64,000 nucleotides of DNA from the NCBI GenBank assembly GCA_008360955.1, contig LUCM01010546.1:158560-222559 (forward strand). Reading direction: 5' to 3'. Numbering within the stretch: position 1 is the stretch's first letter; each line of letters starts with the position of its first letter. Of the stretch, positions 37,321 to 47,082 are shown one piece after another. This DNA comes from Fasciolopsis buskii (Eukaryota; Platyhelminthes; Trematoda; Plagiorchiida; Fasciolidae). The notes under the pieces were generated by a model. That model saw only the letters and a program-made list of their open reading frames with translations. It was not told the origin of the DNA and did not search any database. Both the position numbers and the translations under genes were made by a program.

Positions 37321-37329
37321 TGCACCAAG
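37321..37329 (+). CDS. micro-exon 21 (9 nt)
   Basis: A very strong acceptor tract (GCACCTTTTTTCCTCAAG) sits 9 nt before a perfect CAAG|GTGAGT donor. In phase 1 it adds H-Q between split codons. The alternative is a longer exon from 37269, which is also open, behind a weaker acceptor and not a multiple of three. Confidence 0.48.
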
Positions 37330-38242
37330 GTGAGTTTTAAATCTCGAGTCTGATATTTTAGGATTTATATTGACTGTGCTTTGTTACACTGCTTTTCATA
37401 CTGCCAAGAACGTTGCGGAGTGATTTGGGGACTGATTATTTATGATTTGTCTGTTTTTCGCTTATACATAAGAAATCGATTTCTACGATAGATAATGGGA
37501 CCAAATAATTAAATTGAACACCCAAAAATAGCCTGCGATTTGGCAGTTTTGACGAGTACTTTGATATCCAAAAGTAAAACATTTTTCATTTGTACGGAAA
37601 TGAATCCACTGGTAGACAGAAACTGCTCACATTTCTTCCGTTTGGACTTCATCAACTGAGCCACGAGACTGATTTGAATGGTGTTGATATATTCACGGGT
37701 TCTGATGACTGAATGTGGCGTTTAGAGGGCACACGTTTCAAAGTCAGCTGAGGTGACATTCGCACTGCCAAAAATTTATGCCCATTTCAGTTTAACCGAA
37801 AATTGAAAACGCCTAACCATGGATATAAGGCGGGATCGGATTTTGACAAAGTGATTCGAATATCACCTCGCTCCGATACTAACACTTTTCACCGATGAAC
37901 CATTTTCCGTGTTCACGCTATTCCCGGTTGTCGTGCCACTTTATTAGTGAAAGATCAAAACAGACCCAACCTGACAACCTATCTGATAAGCACGAACTAA
38001 TGGAAAGTCAAGTCCCTCATGACAGCATTTTTGGCTTTAATTTATGATTAAAAAATAACCATGCTTGGCTGGGGTCGACGCTTGTTGCTCAGACTCACGA
38101 AAGCGTCAATACCGAGTAAAGTTGATTGCTCAAAAGTGTTACAACGGTAACAACAATTCTAAATCAATAATCTAACTGCTGAGCGGGAATAACTATCATG
38201 CGTGCACAATCTATTTGATTTTCCGACTGTACATTGACACAG

Positions 38243-38272
38243 AGTTGCGAGACTTTGGTGTTTTCATCGATG
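38243..38272 (+). CDS. micro-exon 22 (30 nt)
   Basis: The acceptor is CGACTGTACATTGACACAG after TTGATTTTCC and the donor GATG|GTAAGT. The phase-1 reading L-R-D-F-G-V-F-I-D resembles micro-exons 16 and 18. Confidence 0.68.
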
Positions 38273-38599
38273 GTAAGTGAGAATTTATTGGAATAAATAG
38301 GAATAATTTTGCACAACACTAATCCCAAATTCATCAGCAACACCCTACCAATTGACGGCAATTATTTAACAAATATTGAATGTCGTGATAACAATATGCA
38401 CCCCAAAGCAACGTATTAGCAATATGTGAGCTAGATACTATTCTACCTGATTGGTAGCTCTTCGGAATACATACTGCCCATACAAATTTCAGATGATTGA
38501 GTCAACCTGGAGTTCAGGAGAATCGAATTCGAGTTTCGTTCTTGTGAGAGCCCATCTCTGGTGCATGTTCTTCCTCGCTAGCAAGGTTCAAACCCAAGG

Positions 38600-40301
38600 T
38601 ATTTACCTGGAAGTCAAAATTCATGAAACTCATTGTCGTCTAACTTGGCCTCGCTCATCTTCACAGCTTTGGACCCAGGTTGATCACAGTTATTCGTCAC
38701 CTGTGGTGGGTTTAATGTGAGGAATGTCTATCACTCTGGTCCAAACCTAGATCAAATCATGCTTCGGCCTGTCCTTGTCTTTCTTCTTCTCCTAGTCTAT
38801 GGACACACCAACATGAAAGCCCGGGTCCCACACAAATGATTCTAGATGACAATTGCTGACTTTAATTATAGGCGGAGCTTCCAACGAGGGTGATGTCTTA
38901 ACAATCTGTCCAGAATCCAATTAAACCCGCAGTTTAGATCAAACGAGCTTTGCACTCAGAAGCAAATGCCAGACGGAACTCAACGCAGTGTAAATCTCCA
39001 GAATGATTGATATCCTCATCCTCAGTTGATCTGCTGGATACCTATGAATTCGTCTCTGGGGAGACCGGATACAATGGGACCCGCAAGTCTTCGAGATGTC
39101 AGCTGACTAGGAGCCTGAAAAATGACCGAGAGCAGTGGTGGATGGAGGAATGTAACGGAACTAAAAAGTCTGCCGCTATCGGCAGTGAGTACAAACCTCA
39201 CCAACTGACTGGGAATACTGGTCACTATAAGCGAGATGGTTAAGGCATTCGACGGCACATGGGCTCACCCTCAGGATTTTCAGCTGCAACTTTGGGCAGA
39301 ATACTTTAGGGAGCAGTTTATTTGGTCCGCGGCCACGATGGATCTCCCAATTATACCTGCAGATAAACCAATGCAGGTGGATAAAAGCACTCCATCCATA
39401 GTGGAGATCATCTGAGAAACAGGCATTCACCTAGAGGAATGTTCGTCAGGGTTTTCTCCTTCAACATTTTCAATGATAATGGAGATACTTTCGTCCCGCA
39501 CGTTAATGGTGGCATCGTTATTTCCTCAGATAGGAGCTCGTCTGAGTTAGAATATGCGGACGCCTTTGCGTTACTGAGTGGTGAGGCAATGAAATTGGAA
39601 GTTCTCGATCGTCTGAACGAGGGTGCGAGAATGCCTGAGATATATTTCGCACCTTCAGTTCCAAAAGTCTGTTGCAGGACTGGACAGGCTCAAAGCCGAA
39701 CTTTGTCGCTGTAGGATAACAACAGGGTGAGATGAACAGATCGAGATACCCGAGTAACTATGTCTCACCTGGTGGTCGTATATCGGATGAATTATCTTCA
39801 CGCATTCAGAAGGCCGATTGGCATTTATTAATCTGAGGCATCGTTGGTAGCAGCATAACATGGGATTATCGATCAAAGTTCAGGTATACAAATCAGCAGT
39901 CAGGTCGGTAATGTCATAAGCCCGCGATGCAAGGCCTTTGAGTGCATGAGACGTGCGAAGACTTTCCGAGTTTGAACACCATTATGTTTGTACTACTGGT
40001 ACAATATGATTGGAATTATTTTTCGGCATCTGAGATATACTTTATCTTTAATTGTCCAGTCCTAAATTTCGATCTTTAAAATGGACACTAAGTTAGCATA
40101 GGCTGTGGTGGTTGGGACATGTTTCGCCCACGCTGACAGAACGACTAACTCGTTGAATGCTATTGTCCGAGGGAGGTTATAGTTGGAATGGGCTATTCAG
40201 TTAACCGGTGGACTGGCTCGTGCAGGTGCAGTTAACCCAGTGATCATTCCGTTTTCACCCGGGAGTCGTTCACCTGGTGCGTCGACTGTCGATTGCAATA
40301 T
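38600..40301 (+). pseudogene. LINE ORF2 relic 2 (endonuclease end to C-terminus)
   Basis: The 5' part is uncertain but carries Q-V-D-H near 38676, as in the C-terminal endonuclease. From 39100 it is clear: L-T-R-S-L-K-N-D-R-E-Q-W-W (EN-RT linker), then L-W-A-E-Y-F-R-E-Q-F near 39290. Most of the RT palm is deleted. The C motif near 39553 reads E-Y-A-D-A-F-A-L-L, with the second catalytic Asp changed to Ala. The thumb follows (Y-V-S-P-G-G-R-I-S-D-E-L-S-S-R-I near 39758), then D-V-R-R-L-S-E-F-E-H near 39950, W-W-L-G-H-V near 40110 and G-L-A-R-A-G-A-V near 40210. Multiple stops and frameshifts. Confidence 0.85.
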
Positions 40302-40508
40302 CTAGTGACGAATGGGAACGCTATATCATGTAGTGTTGATGTTAGATTAATCGTTAAGAATCAGCCCGGCTAGCCTAATGGCCAAGGCATTCGACTCGTA
40401 ATCGTTTGTTTCAAGTTCCCGCACGGTGCATATGCACAGTTGGTGATCCCTAACAAGGATTAAACAGCAGTAAGCTGCTTCCGAGGTTATCAATGGCAAG
40501 TTGAGCAA
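40302..40508 (+). repeat. SINE family B copy abutting the LINE 3' end
   Basis: Contains the tRNA-like head AGCCTAATGGCCAAGGCATT, a decayed Box B, CATATGCACAGTTGGTGATC and the tail AGCAGTAAGCTGCTTCCGAG. It begins directly after the last recognisable LINE coding block, and the joining sequence is also present at 36.43 kb. Confidence 0.65.
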
Positions 40509-41081
40509 GTCATTTGGAAAGACTAACAAACTTGCTTAGATGACCTTCACTGGTTCCGTTTGATAGTTACTTTGTTTGACGATTTCTTGAACTTGAGGTC
40601 AAAACTATGCAAAAATCGACACAGATGACGTGAATTCTCAAACATGTTTATGTTCTGCCTTTTTGAACTTTGTCTCAAACTGGCTCTTCCTATGCACCAA
40701 ACTAATTTTGTGGCTTTCGTGGGTCGTCCTATCGACTGCTCAAGCGGCTTGTGGCTAAGTCATACATGAGGTCGTACAAAAATTTCACACGATTTGCTCC
40801 AGTGCCTAACAGCGGCATTTTTGCTAACTACTACTGTATTTATTATCTTAGAAGATTTTATGAGCGCTAACTGGTCACATATTTATAACACACAACACTG
40901 CGCATTCCACATTTTATATTTTAAGATAATTCAGAAAGTAGAGAAGGAAAAATCCTCAGTGGAAGAAAAAATGCACGCCCGAAACGGAATTGTGCTTATC
41001 ACGCATGACCTACGTCAGAATTGCTTTGTTCGTTCATTCAGAACACGGTAAAATTTTGGTCACATTTTTTCACTGGTACAG

Positions 41082-41102
41082 AACATGGAAAAGTTGAGAA
41101 AA
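41082..41102 (+). CDS. micro-exon 23 (21 nt)
   Basis: The acceptor is CATTTTTTCACTGGTACAG and the donor GTAAGT at 41103. The phase-1 reading is H-G-K-V-E-K. A possible 6-nt exon lies 35 nt upstream (41042-41047) behind a good tract, but its donor GTAAAA is poor. Confidence 0.64.
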
Positions 41103-41677
41103 GTAAGTTCACTTTTTCATTGATTTTCCTCCGAAGCAGGCTTAACTTTTTTAATGAATAACAATGACCGGCAAAAGACTCGACTAATCTAATGTGTTCA
41201 TTCTACTCTCCGAGAATAGTTGGTTTTATGCTTAACTGAAGAGTTAACAGTATCCCAATAACGCCTTTTGGGTAAAAAAATGACTTATAAGCGCAACGAG
41301 ATATTTGCATTCGTTTTGTGAAGAAAGTGACAATTACCTTGGAATTCCTTCCCATTCACAAATGAAGGGGATCCAAAAGTGGATTACTGTTGTCTTGGTA
41401 GATAAAATTCTCGAACAAATGATCCGTTTTTGCGGATTTCTCGACAAATAATGATAATCTTTCATCAAAACATTCCATCAAATTTTTCGTACTCGAATTT
41501 TGCACCTCAAATATGGTGTAGTAAAACTGCAAAACAGATTCTTCTGTGCTTTATGTTTCCACATGGTGCCTGTAAGAATATGAAATAATTTAGCTGACAG
41601 AATCCCATGATCCATAATCAGAGGTAATCTGTGGGAATCGTGTGTGTTTTCCTCACCCAATTCCCGATGCTCTATAG

Positions 41678-41701
41678 CTCGAAATAGAATTAATTTGGAT
41701 G
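41678..41701 (+). CDS. micro-exon 24 (24 nt)
   Basis: The acceptor is TTCCCGATGCTCTATAG after TTTTCCTCACCC and the donor GATG|GTAAGT. The phase-1 reading is R-N-R-I-N-L-D. Confidence 0.64.
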
Positions 41702-42082
41702 GTAAGTTATTCAAAACCAATCCTATATCCCTGTTTAGCAACTGAGTGATTTTTGACGATGAAAATCTGACAATTTGCCATCACTTTGACATCCGATGGA
41801 TCTAAAATACGAGTGGGATGAACTGAGTGACAAAATCTCCAACTGTGCTCCATTCTGCATAGTTAACGTTTAATTTGCCGGGTTCATAGTGGGGAAAATG
41901 CGTGTATCTTTGTGCTAGGTTTTATTAAAACTATCAAACTGTCCTATTGCAGAATTTTTAAACAAATTGAACTTTTTCTTTACCTTGTATCTTTTATCCT
42001 GTTGAATGATAACCTAAAATTGTGCGATATTTCCGAAAAAGCGGTTGCTGTAAACAAGGGCTGAACGAGTGGAAAAGTTGTC

Positions 42083-42168
42083 CCTCATTTGGGGATTCGG
42101 ACGCGCTACCTTCACGTTCAAACGCCACTAACCTGTTAGGCTTACCACCGCTGGTTAGCCCATACAGT
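42083..42168 (-). repeat. decayed SINE, family A head
   Basis: On the - strand GGCTAACCAGCGGTGGTAAG stands for Box A and GAACGTGAAGGTAGCGCGTC with CCGAATCCCC for the anticodon arm and Box B. This matches the order and wording of the 15.56-kb element. Confidence 0.5.
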
Positions 42169-43214
42169 ATTTCAAATGAAGTAATATAAAGGAATGCTAT
42201 CACTGTCACTCTCAGAACTGAGGCTGTACTCCATACCGAATCGGTTGAGAGTGAAATAAAAGTCACTATATAAATTCTCAAGTCATTCTGAAGCGGGTAT
42301 AGCGAAAAGCTGTCAGCAGACTTTTAGTTCCGATCAAGTGTTATGTTCTTATTCTGACCTGGTAAAAGGCTGTAACAGGTTTTTCCAGGGAATGTAGAAC
42401 ACTGAGCTTCAACTTAAGGATAGCAAACGTTTCAATATTTTTATTGGTCGTTCCTGGAGTTCGCAACTTCATGAAAAAAGTGAGCTTTGAATAACACCAT
42501 TTGAAACCATTGAGATTTTGACAGATTTGGCTTCAATTTTTATTTACTCGCTCAAGTTGCCGTATTACGCGTAGGGTTAGTCAGCCGCCAGCTTTACTTG
42601 TCTGAAGACATGCGCAAAAACTAAAAATATGAGAACCTTCATTGAGGTACTTTCAAACACTAAAACACCAAAACTTTTCTAAATCTAACCAAAGTTTTCA
42701 AGCTTTGAAAAGTGTCCCAACGTGTTTCCAACAAAGTTGCAGGATAAAATAAATATTACTTTTCCATGTTTTCTTCTTCTTCATGCTTTGAAATCCAAAA
42801 AGTTTGTCAATTTCTAGTGAAGAATGTCCTCAAAAAAACGAGTATCTGTCGCAAAAAGTGATATGCTTAATTGTGTTTACCTCGAAACTAGCATCGAACA
42901 GCATTTTTTTGATCGAGTCGCAAAGTATTTGCGTTGATCAAACAAAAACCAGACGAACAGAATTAAAACAAGATGATTAATAGCTGTGGTAGTGGCCATC
43001 AACAACTTGTAATTGCAGACAACTGGTGATGTGTAGGTGAACGAACGGTGGATCGTGGTAGTCATTCGCCGAAAAAAAACCTGAAAAAAATCGAACTTTA
43101 AATGGGGGCATAAGAATCCAGAGTTGATTCAAAGAACATGTTGTTGTTTAAGTGATTGTATGGCACTCCAAGAAGGTAACAGTTGTGCTTCTTATTTTAC
43201 ACATTATTCAACAG

Positions 43215-43244
43215 GGATCAGGCTGTACGATAATTCGCCAAACA
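43215..43244 (+). CDS. micro-exon 25 (30 nt)
   Basis: An excellent acceptor (CTTCTTATTTTACACATTATTCAACAG) and donor GTAAGT at 43245. The phase-1 reading is I-R-L-Y-D-N-S-P-N. It lies inside the longest chance open frame of the window (from about 43160 to 43645), which simply reads through this exon and its flanking introns. Confidence 0.7.
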
Positions 43245-44800
43245 GTAAGTCAAGTTCTGTGTACGAACATATCGAAGTTCGCTGTTTTCTTAGTTGGCCT
43301 GTTCGTCCGGTGTCAGATAACCAAGTCCCAAAATGTTCACCACTGCCCGTGAGAAAACTTTTATTGGTGAATCTCATGTTCGCTGGTTGCAGACACATGC
43401 ACACTACAAGCGCATTTCGATCGACGGTAACCGTTCATTTTTTTCATTTCTTTCGAACATCCGAAAGCCGTGTGCCCTCTGACCTTCACCACAGTTATCT
43501 ACTACATTTTCGTCAAATATGTGTGTGCCTTCGTTCCTTTCACGATCTTGTGTGCAAATTTGACCGTATGAGCAATTCGCCGGGGCCCTATTCGCTTTGC
43601 ATATGGAGCTGCATTGGAACTCAGCTAATGGAGCTTGCGCACTAGGTACAGTTCAGTGAAAGACTCTGAAATTAAGCCCATAAAGAAGCATTACATTTGT
43701 TACTTGAATTATTCACGCTCCTTATCTAGACCGTATGCATTGTTACTGCCGAAGCGAAGACTTTAAATTTTGTGTCCGTCATGTTTCACGGATATTGGAT
43801 CATTCGCGAAAATTTGGTTCCGTTTCTGAGGACAACCCTAAATCGGTACATGTAGTCGTATGCTTGTAACAATATTAATGTTCGAAGAACTTTTTGTCAG
43901 TAAAATTCATATACCTTTTAGGCTGTTCTCGAGGAGGCAATTATCTCTCAAGAATTTCATTCAAAATGAAAATTTATGGTCTAATCAAAATAAGCAGACA
44001 ATATCTTGTAAATTCAGTAAGACCAAATTACCTATTATGAAAGCAGACGAGGTCCCTATTGAGCATGACCCGGAATTACTTAAACTGGAATTCTAGTCCT
44101 TCAAAACAAGTCACAATAACCGCAATGAAAATCCAAGAGCATACCGAATTCTCGTAACCATACTGGCTTACATTACCTTTGAGCTTCTGCTTGAGTTTCA
44201 CAACACTTCGATTAACCAAGCTGAAACGAGTTTTATATTTGAGTTTTATTAGTCGACTTATTGTCTATTGTACCTTATTCGAATAGGTGAACATGAAAAT
44301 CGATAACTCTTCCAAAATCAGTCTCTGGGTAGACATTTTCAGGAAGATATATCAACTGTGAAAACAAAGGATTGGCTGGTTACCATTGCGTTAGGGTTGC
44401 CATTTGGCATCTGTGAAATATGTGAGCACTTAAGTGGAAAAGTGCATCCGCGTAAGAGGCAAATAGAACCAGTTTGCCATGTATCCTTTTTCCCAATAAA
44501 GTCAACACAAAAATAACCAAACATTTGTCGTGTTTCAACGCGAGCGAACTAAATGAAACAAACAAAAAGTATTTTAAGACATTAAGTGCGAATTTTTCAC
44601 GTAACATTTTCTCGCAAAAGACTGGCGGAAAAATTGATGACAATAATTTGACTCAATAGCCATGTTTCATTCAATGGCTTTAGAATCATTAATGCCATAA
44701 ATCACGAGGATAATCTGCACCGTGTATGGGAATGCAAGATAATTTCATCCCGGTTAGGATTGCTAAACTCGTAGAAGACATGACAGTAGGACACCATTAG

Positions 44801-44812
44801 GGATCCAAGACG
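44801..44812 (+). CDS. micro-exon 26 (12 nt)
   Basis: The donor GACG|GTAAGT is strong; the acceptor GGACACCATTAG is mediocre. The phase-1 reading is I-Q-D. Confidence 0.4.
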
Positions 44813-47070
44813 GTAAGTTTCTTTCGAACACAAGCTTCAATATTGCCCGAGCCATATGAATTAGCCATTCGATTCGTGTTTATGTAAAAATTATTCCCAA
44901 CCTTTTGTTGCCCACTTGGCAACGCAGATCCTTTTGTGTGACGGCAACTAAGCCAAATATGGGATAATAAAAATATCACCATGTTTACCGTTTGCCGGGC
45001 CTAGTAAAATGAAGTTTCCACCTAGTGACCGTGGCAAGATTTGTTTCCTCATTGTACACAACGGTCTTAGGAACATTAAGCTAAGTTGTGAATGGTTTTC
45101 GCGTATGAGTTGCAACCCCGAAGGATAAGAGTTATCGTCATTTCTAGGGAGGAACATTTCAAGTTTCAAATTATCTAGCAAATTGCCAGCTACATATTAC
45201 CTTTTACATCTTAAATTGTAGTCAATTATGTCAATTCAAGACCGTGAGTTAAAGAGCATTTCTATTGGAAATATTCAAGCAGTCATCGATTGTTTTTCCT
45301 CTTAGTTTTACTTTCCCTGATGAAAGTAAATATCTCACCAATATTTTTTTGATTTGATAAGTGAAAGCAATTCCTCATCTCGTTTTTCGAGGTTCGCCCA
45401 ATTAGCTAAGTTTATCCGCGTCACACGTGAAAAAACTTTCCACATTGATCCGATTCTCATTATCGCGAAACTTGCCGCGAAACTGAATTCAGTTCATGTG
45501 AAAAAAATCATACGATCAGAAAATTATAAAAGTGTGCTGTTCTGTCCACATTTGTATGCTTTTTTACAAGCGTATTTGTCTTGGGATAAAAATTGAAGCT
45601 AGTTCACCTGCCCCATTTATCACGATCAATCAACACGCGTGCAATATCCAAATCGTGGTACTCACCTAACACAGCCACACTGAATGACTGTTGGTGTGAT
45701 GAGATACTTGTTGGCACGGTGAATCACCTTGATTAAACCCATCTAAAAAAACAAAATACCACGGGGTTTTATGCAACAACTTTATCAGCAAACTCTAGCC
45801 CAGTTGTAGCTAACAATTATAAATAGAACTATTCGACGCAACCTTCTGTTTGTACTGGTCACCTCATTTTGGGAGGTTTACGGAATTGATTATTTTGATT
45901 TCATTTCAGATACAAAAGGAGAACATAGTCGTCCGGATTGGATTTGATAACCGGCTCCCCCGAATGTGACTTTTGGTCATTTTGTTAATGAGATAATCTC
46001 ACTACTGGACGGTACATCCAGATGAATTGATTACACCTTGATGTCCATGATTTTACTTGCATTATATAACACTGTCTCACAGCATTATAAAGTACCTCGA
46101 TTAAGAGGTGGTGACATTGTGGCTGTTTTGTAAAGTTCGTTATGCTGAGACGGTAATTTTAAGAAATCTAAACAAACTGTGGGAACCGTTCGTTAAACAG
46201 GATGAAAGAAATAATGAACCTCAATGAATTCGTGCTCATTTGCATTCTATAAGAAGCAGCAATCTCACATATGAGCAAAGTGGATAGTTCCCACAGAGTT
46301 CTCAGTAATAATTCATATTTGTCGGGGTTGCCCAATACTTGAGGACAGCTAAGTATGCCTTTTTTTAAAGAGCAAACTGTTTAATGTAGAGCATGCAGTA
46401 TGCTGTGTGGAACTTCTGAGGTGCCTGGTAGGTTTAGTATCTCTGAGCTGATATTCCTTTGTACCCCTCTGTGGTATCCATCGTTCTGGTTTTCATCGGT
46501 ACTCATCTATTATCTGCAAATTCTAAAGCATTGTGGAATGAGTCACTCCCCGGAAGACCGTTTGAAAAGTGGGCTAAGCCAAACTGAGGTTAATCACGGT
46601 CCAAATCTCCGTTGGGATGGCTTTCATCATGCTAAAGCAGTTACCCTTGAATAGGATGCTGAAATTTAATTGCCGATCCAACTGTTGTGAAGTAAGTTTG
46701 TCACTTCGTCAGGGTTTCATAGATCTTTCAGTCGAATGGCAAACGAGATCTTACGGAGCCACCGGCAGCCACGTATTCACAAATAGCCTGCTTGCAGTCT
46801 GTGTATGGCTGTGCAAAGATTAAAAGCGCACTCTCGAAGACAAAACCTGAGTGACGCTGTGGGCATTTGATGTGCCAATTATCATTAAAGCATAATGATC
46901 CTGGCTTTGACTCGTTCTGTTATCTACACTACGCCTTAGTCTCCTTCACGAGCTTGAGAATAAAAATGTAAACCAGACCCTTTGTTTTCCAAAAAACTTC
47001 CAATGTAGAATAGTGGGAAGTGAGGACTCTTTCGGATACGGCTAATCTGGTCGTGAGTGTTTGCTTGCAG

Positions 47071-47082
47071 CACGATTAACAA
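47071..47082 (+). CDS. micro-exon 27 (12 nt)
   Basis: The acceptor is GAGTGTTTGCTTGCAG and the donor GTGAGT at 47083. The phase-1 reading is R-L-T. It is the last member with a consensus GTRAGT donor. Confidence 0.53.

Larger units (their letters stand above)
1478..47082 (+). other. candidate giant micro-exon gene (27 phase-1 micro-exons)
   Basis: This is the span of 27 short segments that look like successive exons of one + strand gene. Lengths are 21, 30, 36, 30, 27, 21, 30, 30, 21, 15, 36, 18, 21, 30, 24, 30, 15, 30, 15, 15, 9, 30, 21, 24, 30, 12 and 12 nt. Every length is divisible by three, every exon is open in phase 1, and no junction makes a stop, so any exon could be skipped without losing frame. 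That architecture is known from schistosome and tapeworm micro-exon genes, which encode variable secreted proteins. The first exon, last exon and product are not identified. The introns carry SINE, LINE and Penelope-like debris. The collective pattern is much stronger than any single exon; the exact membership is inferred. Confidence 0.65.

Noticed and set aside
38754..38834. 26-codon ORF starting with a leucine-rich, signal-peptide-like run
   Set aside because: It lies inside the LINE relic where the endonuclease C-terminus is expected (pattern D-x-x-L-x-R-x-x-L), so the hydrophobicity is probably decayed LINE coding.
43160..43645. Longest uninterrupted open frame of the window (more than 160 codons, + strand)
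   Set aside because: It has no family signature, and its first part is explained by micro-exon 25 and its flanking introns; the acceptor tract and donor lie inside it. An open frame this long can occur by chance in 64 kb.
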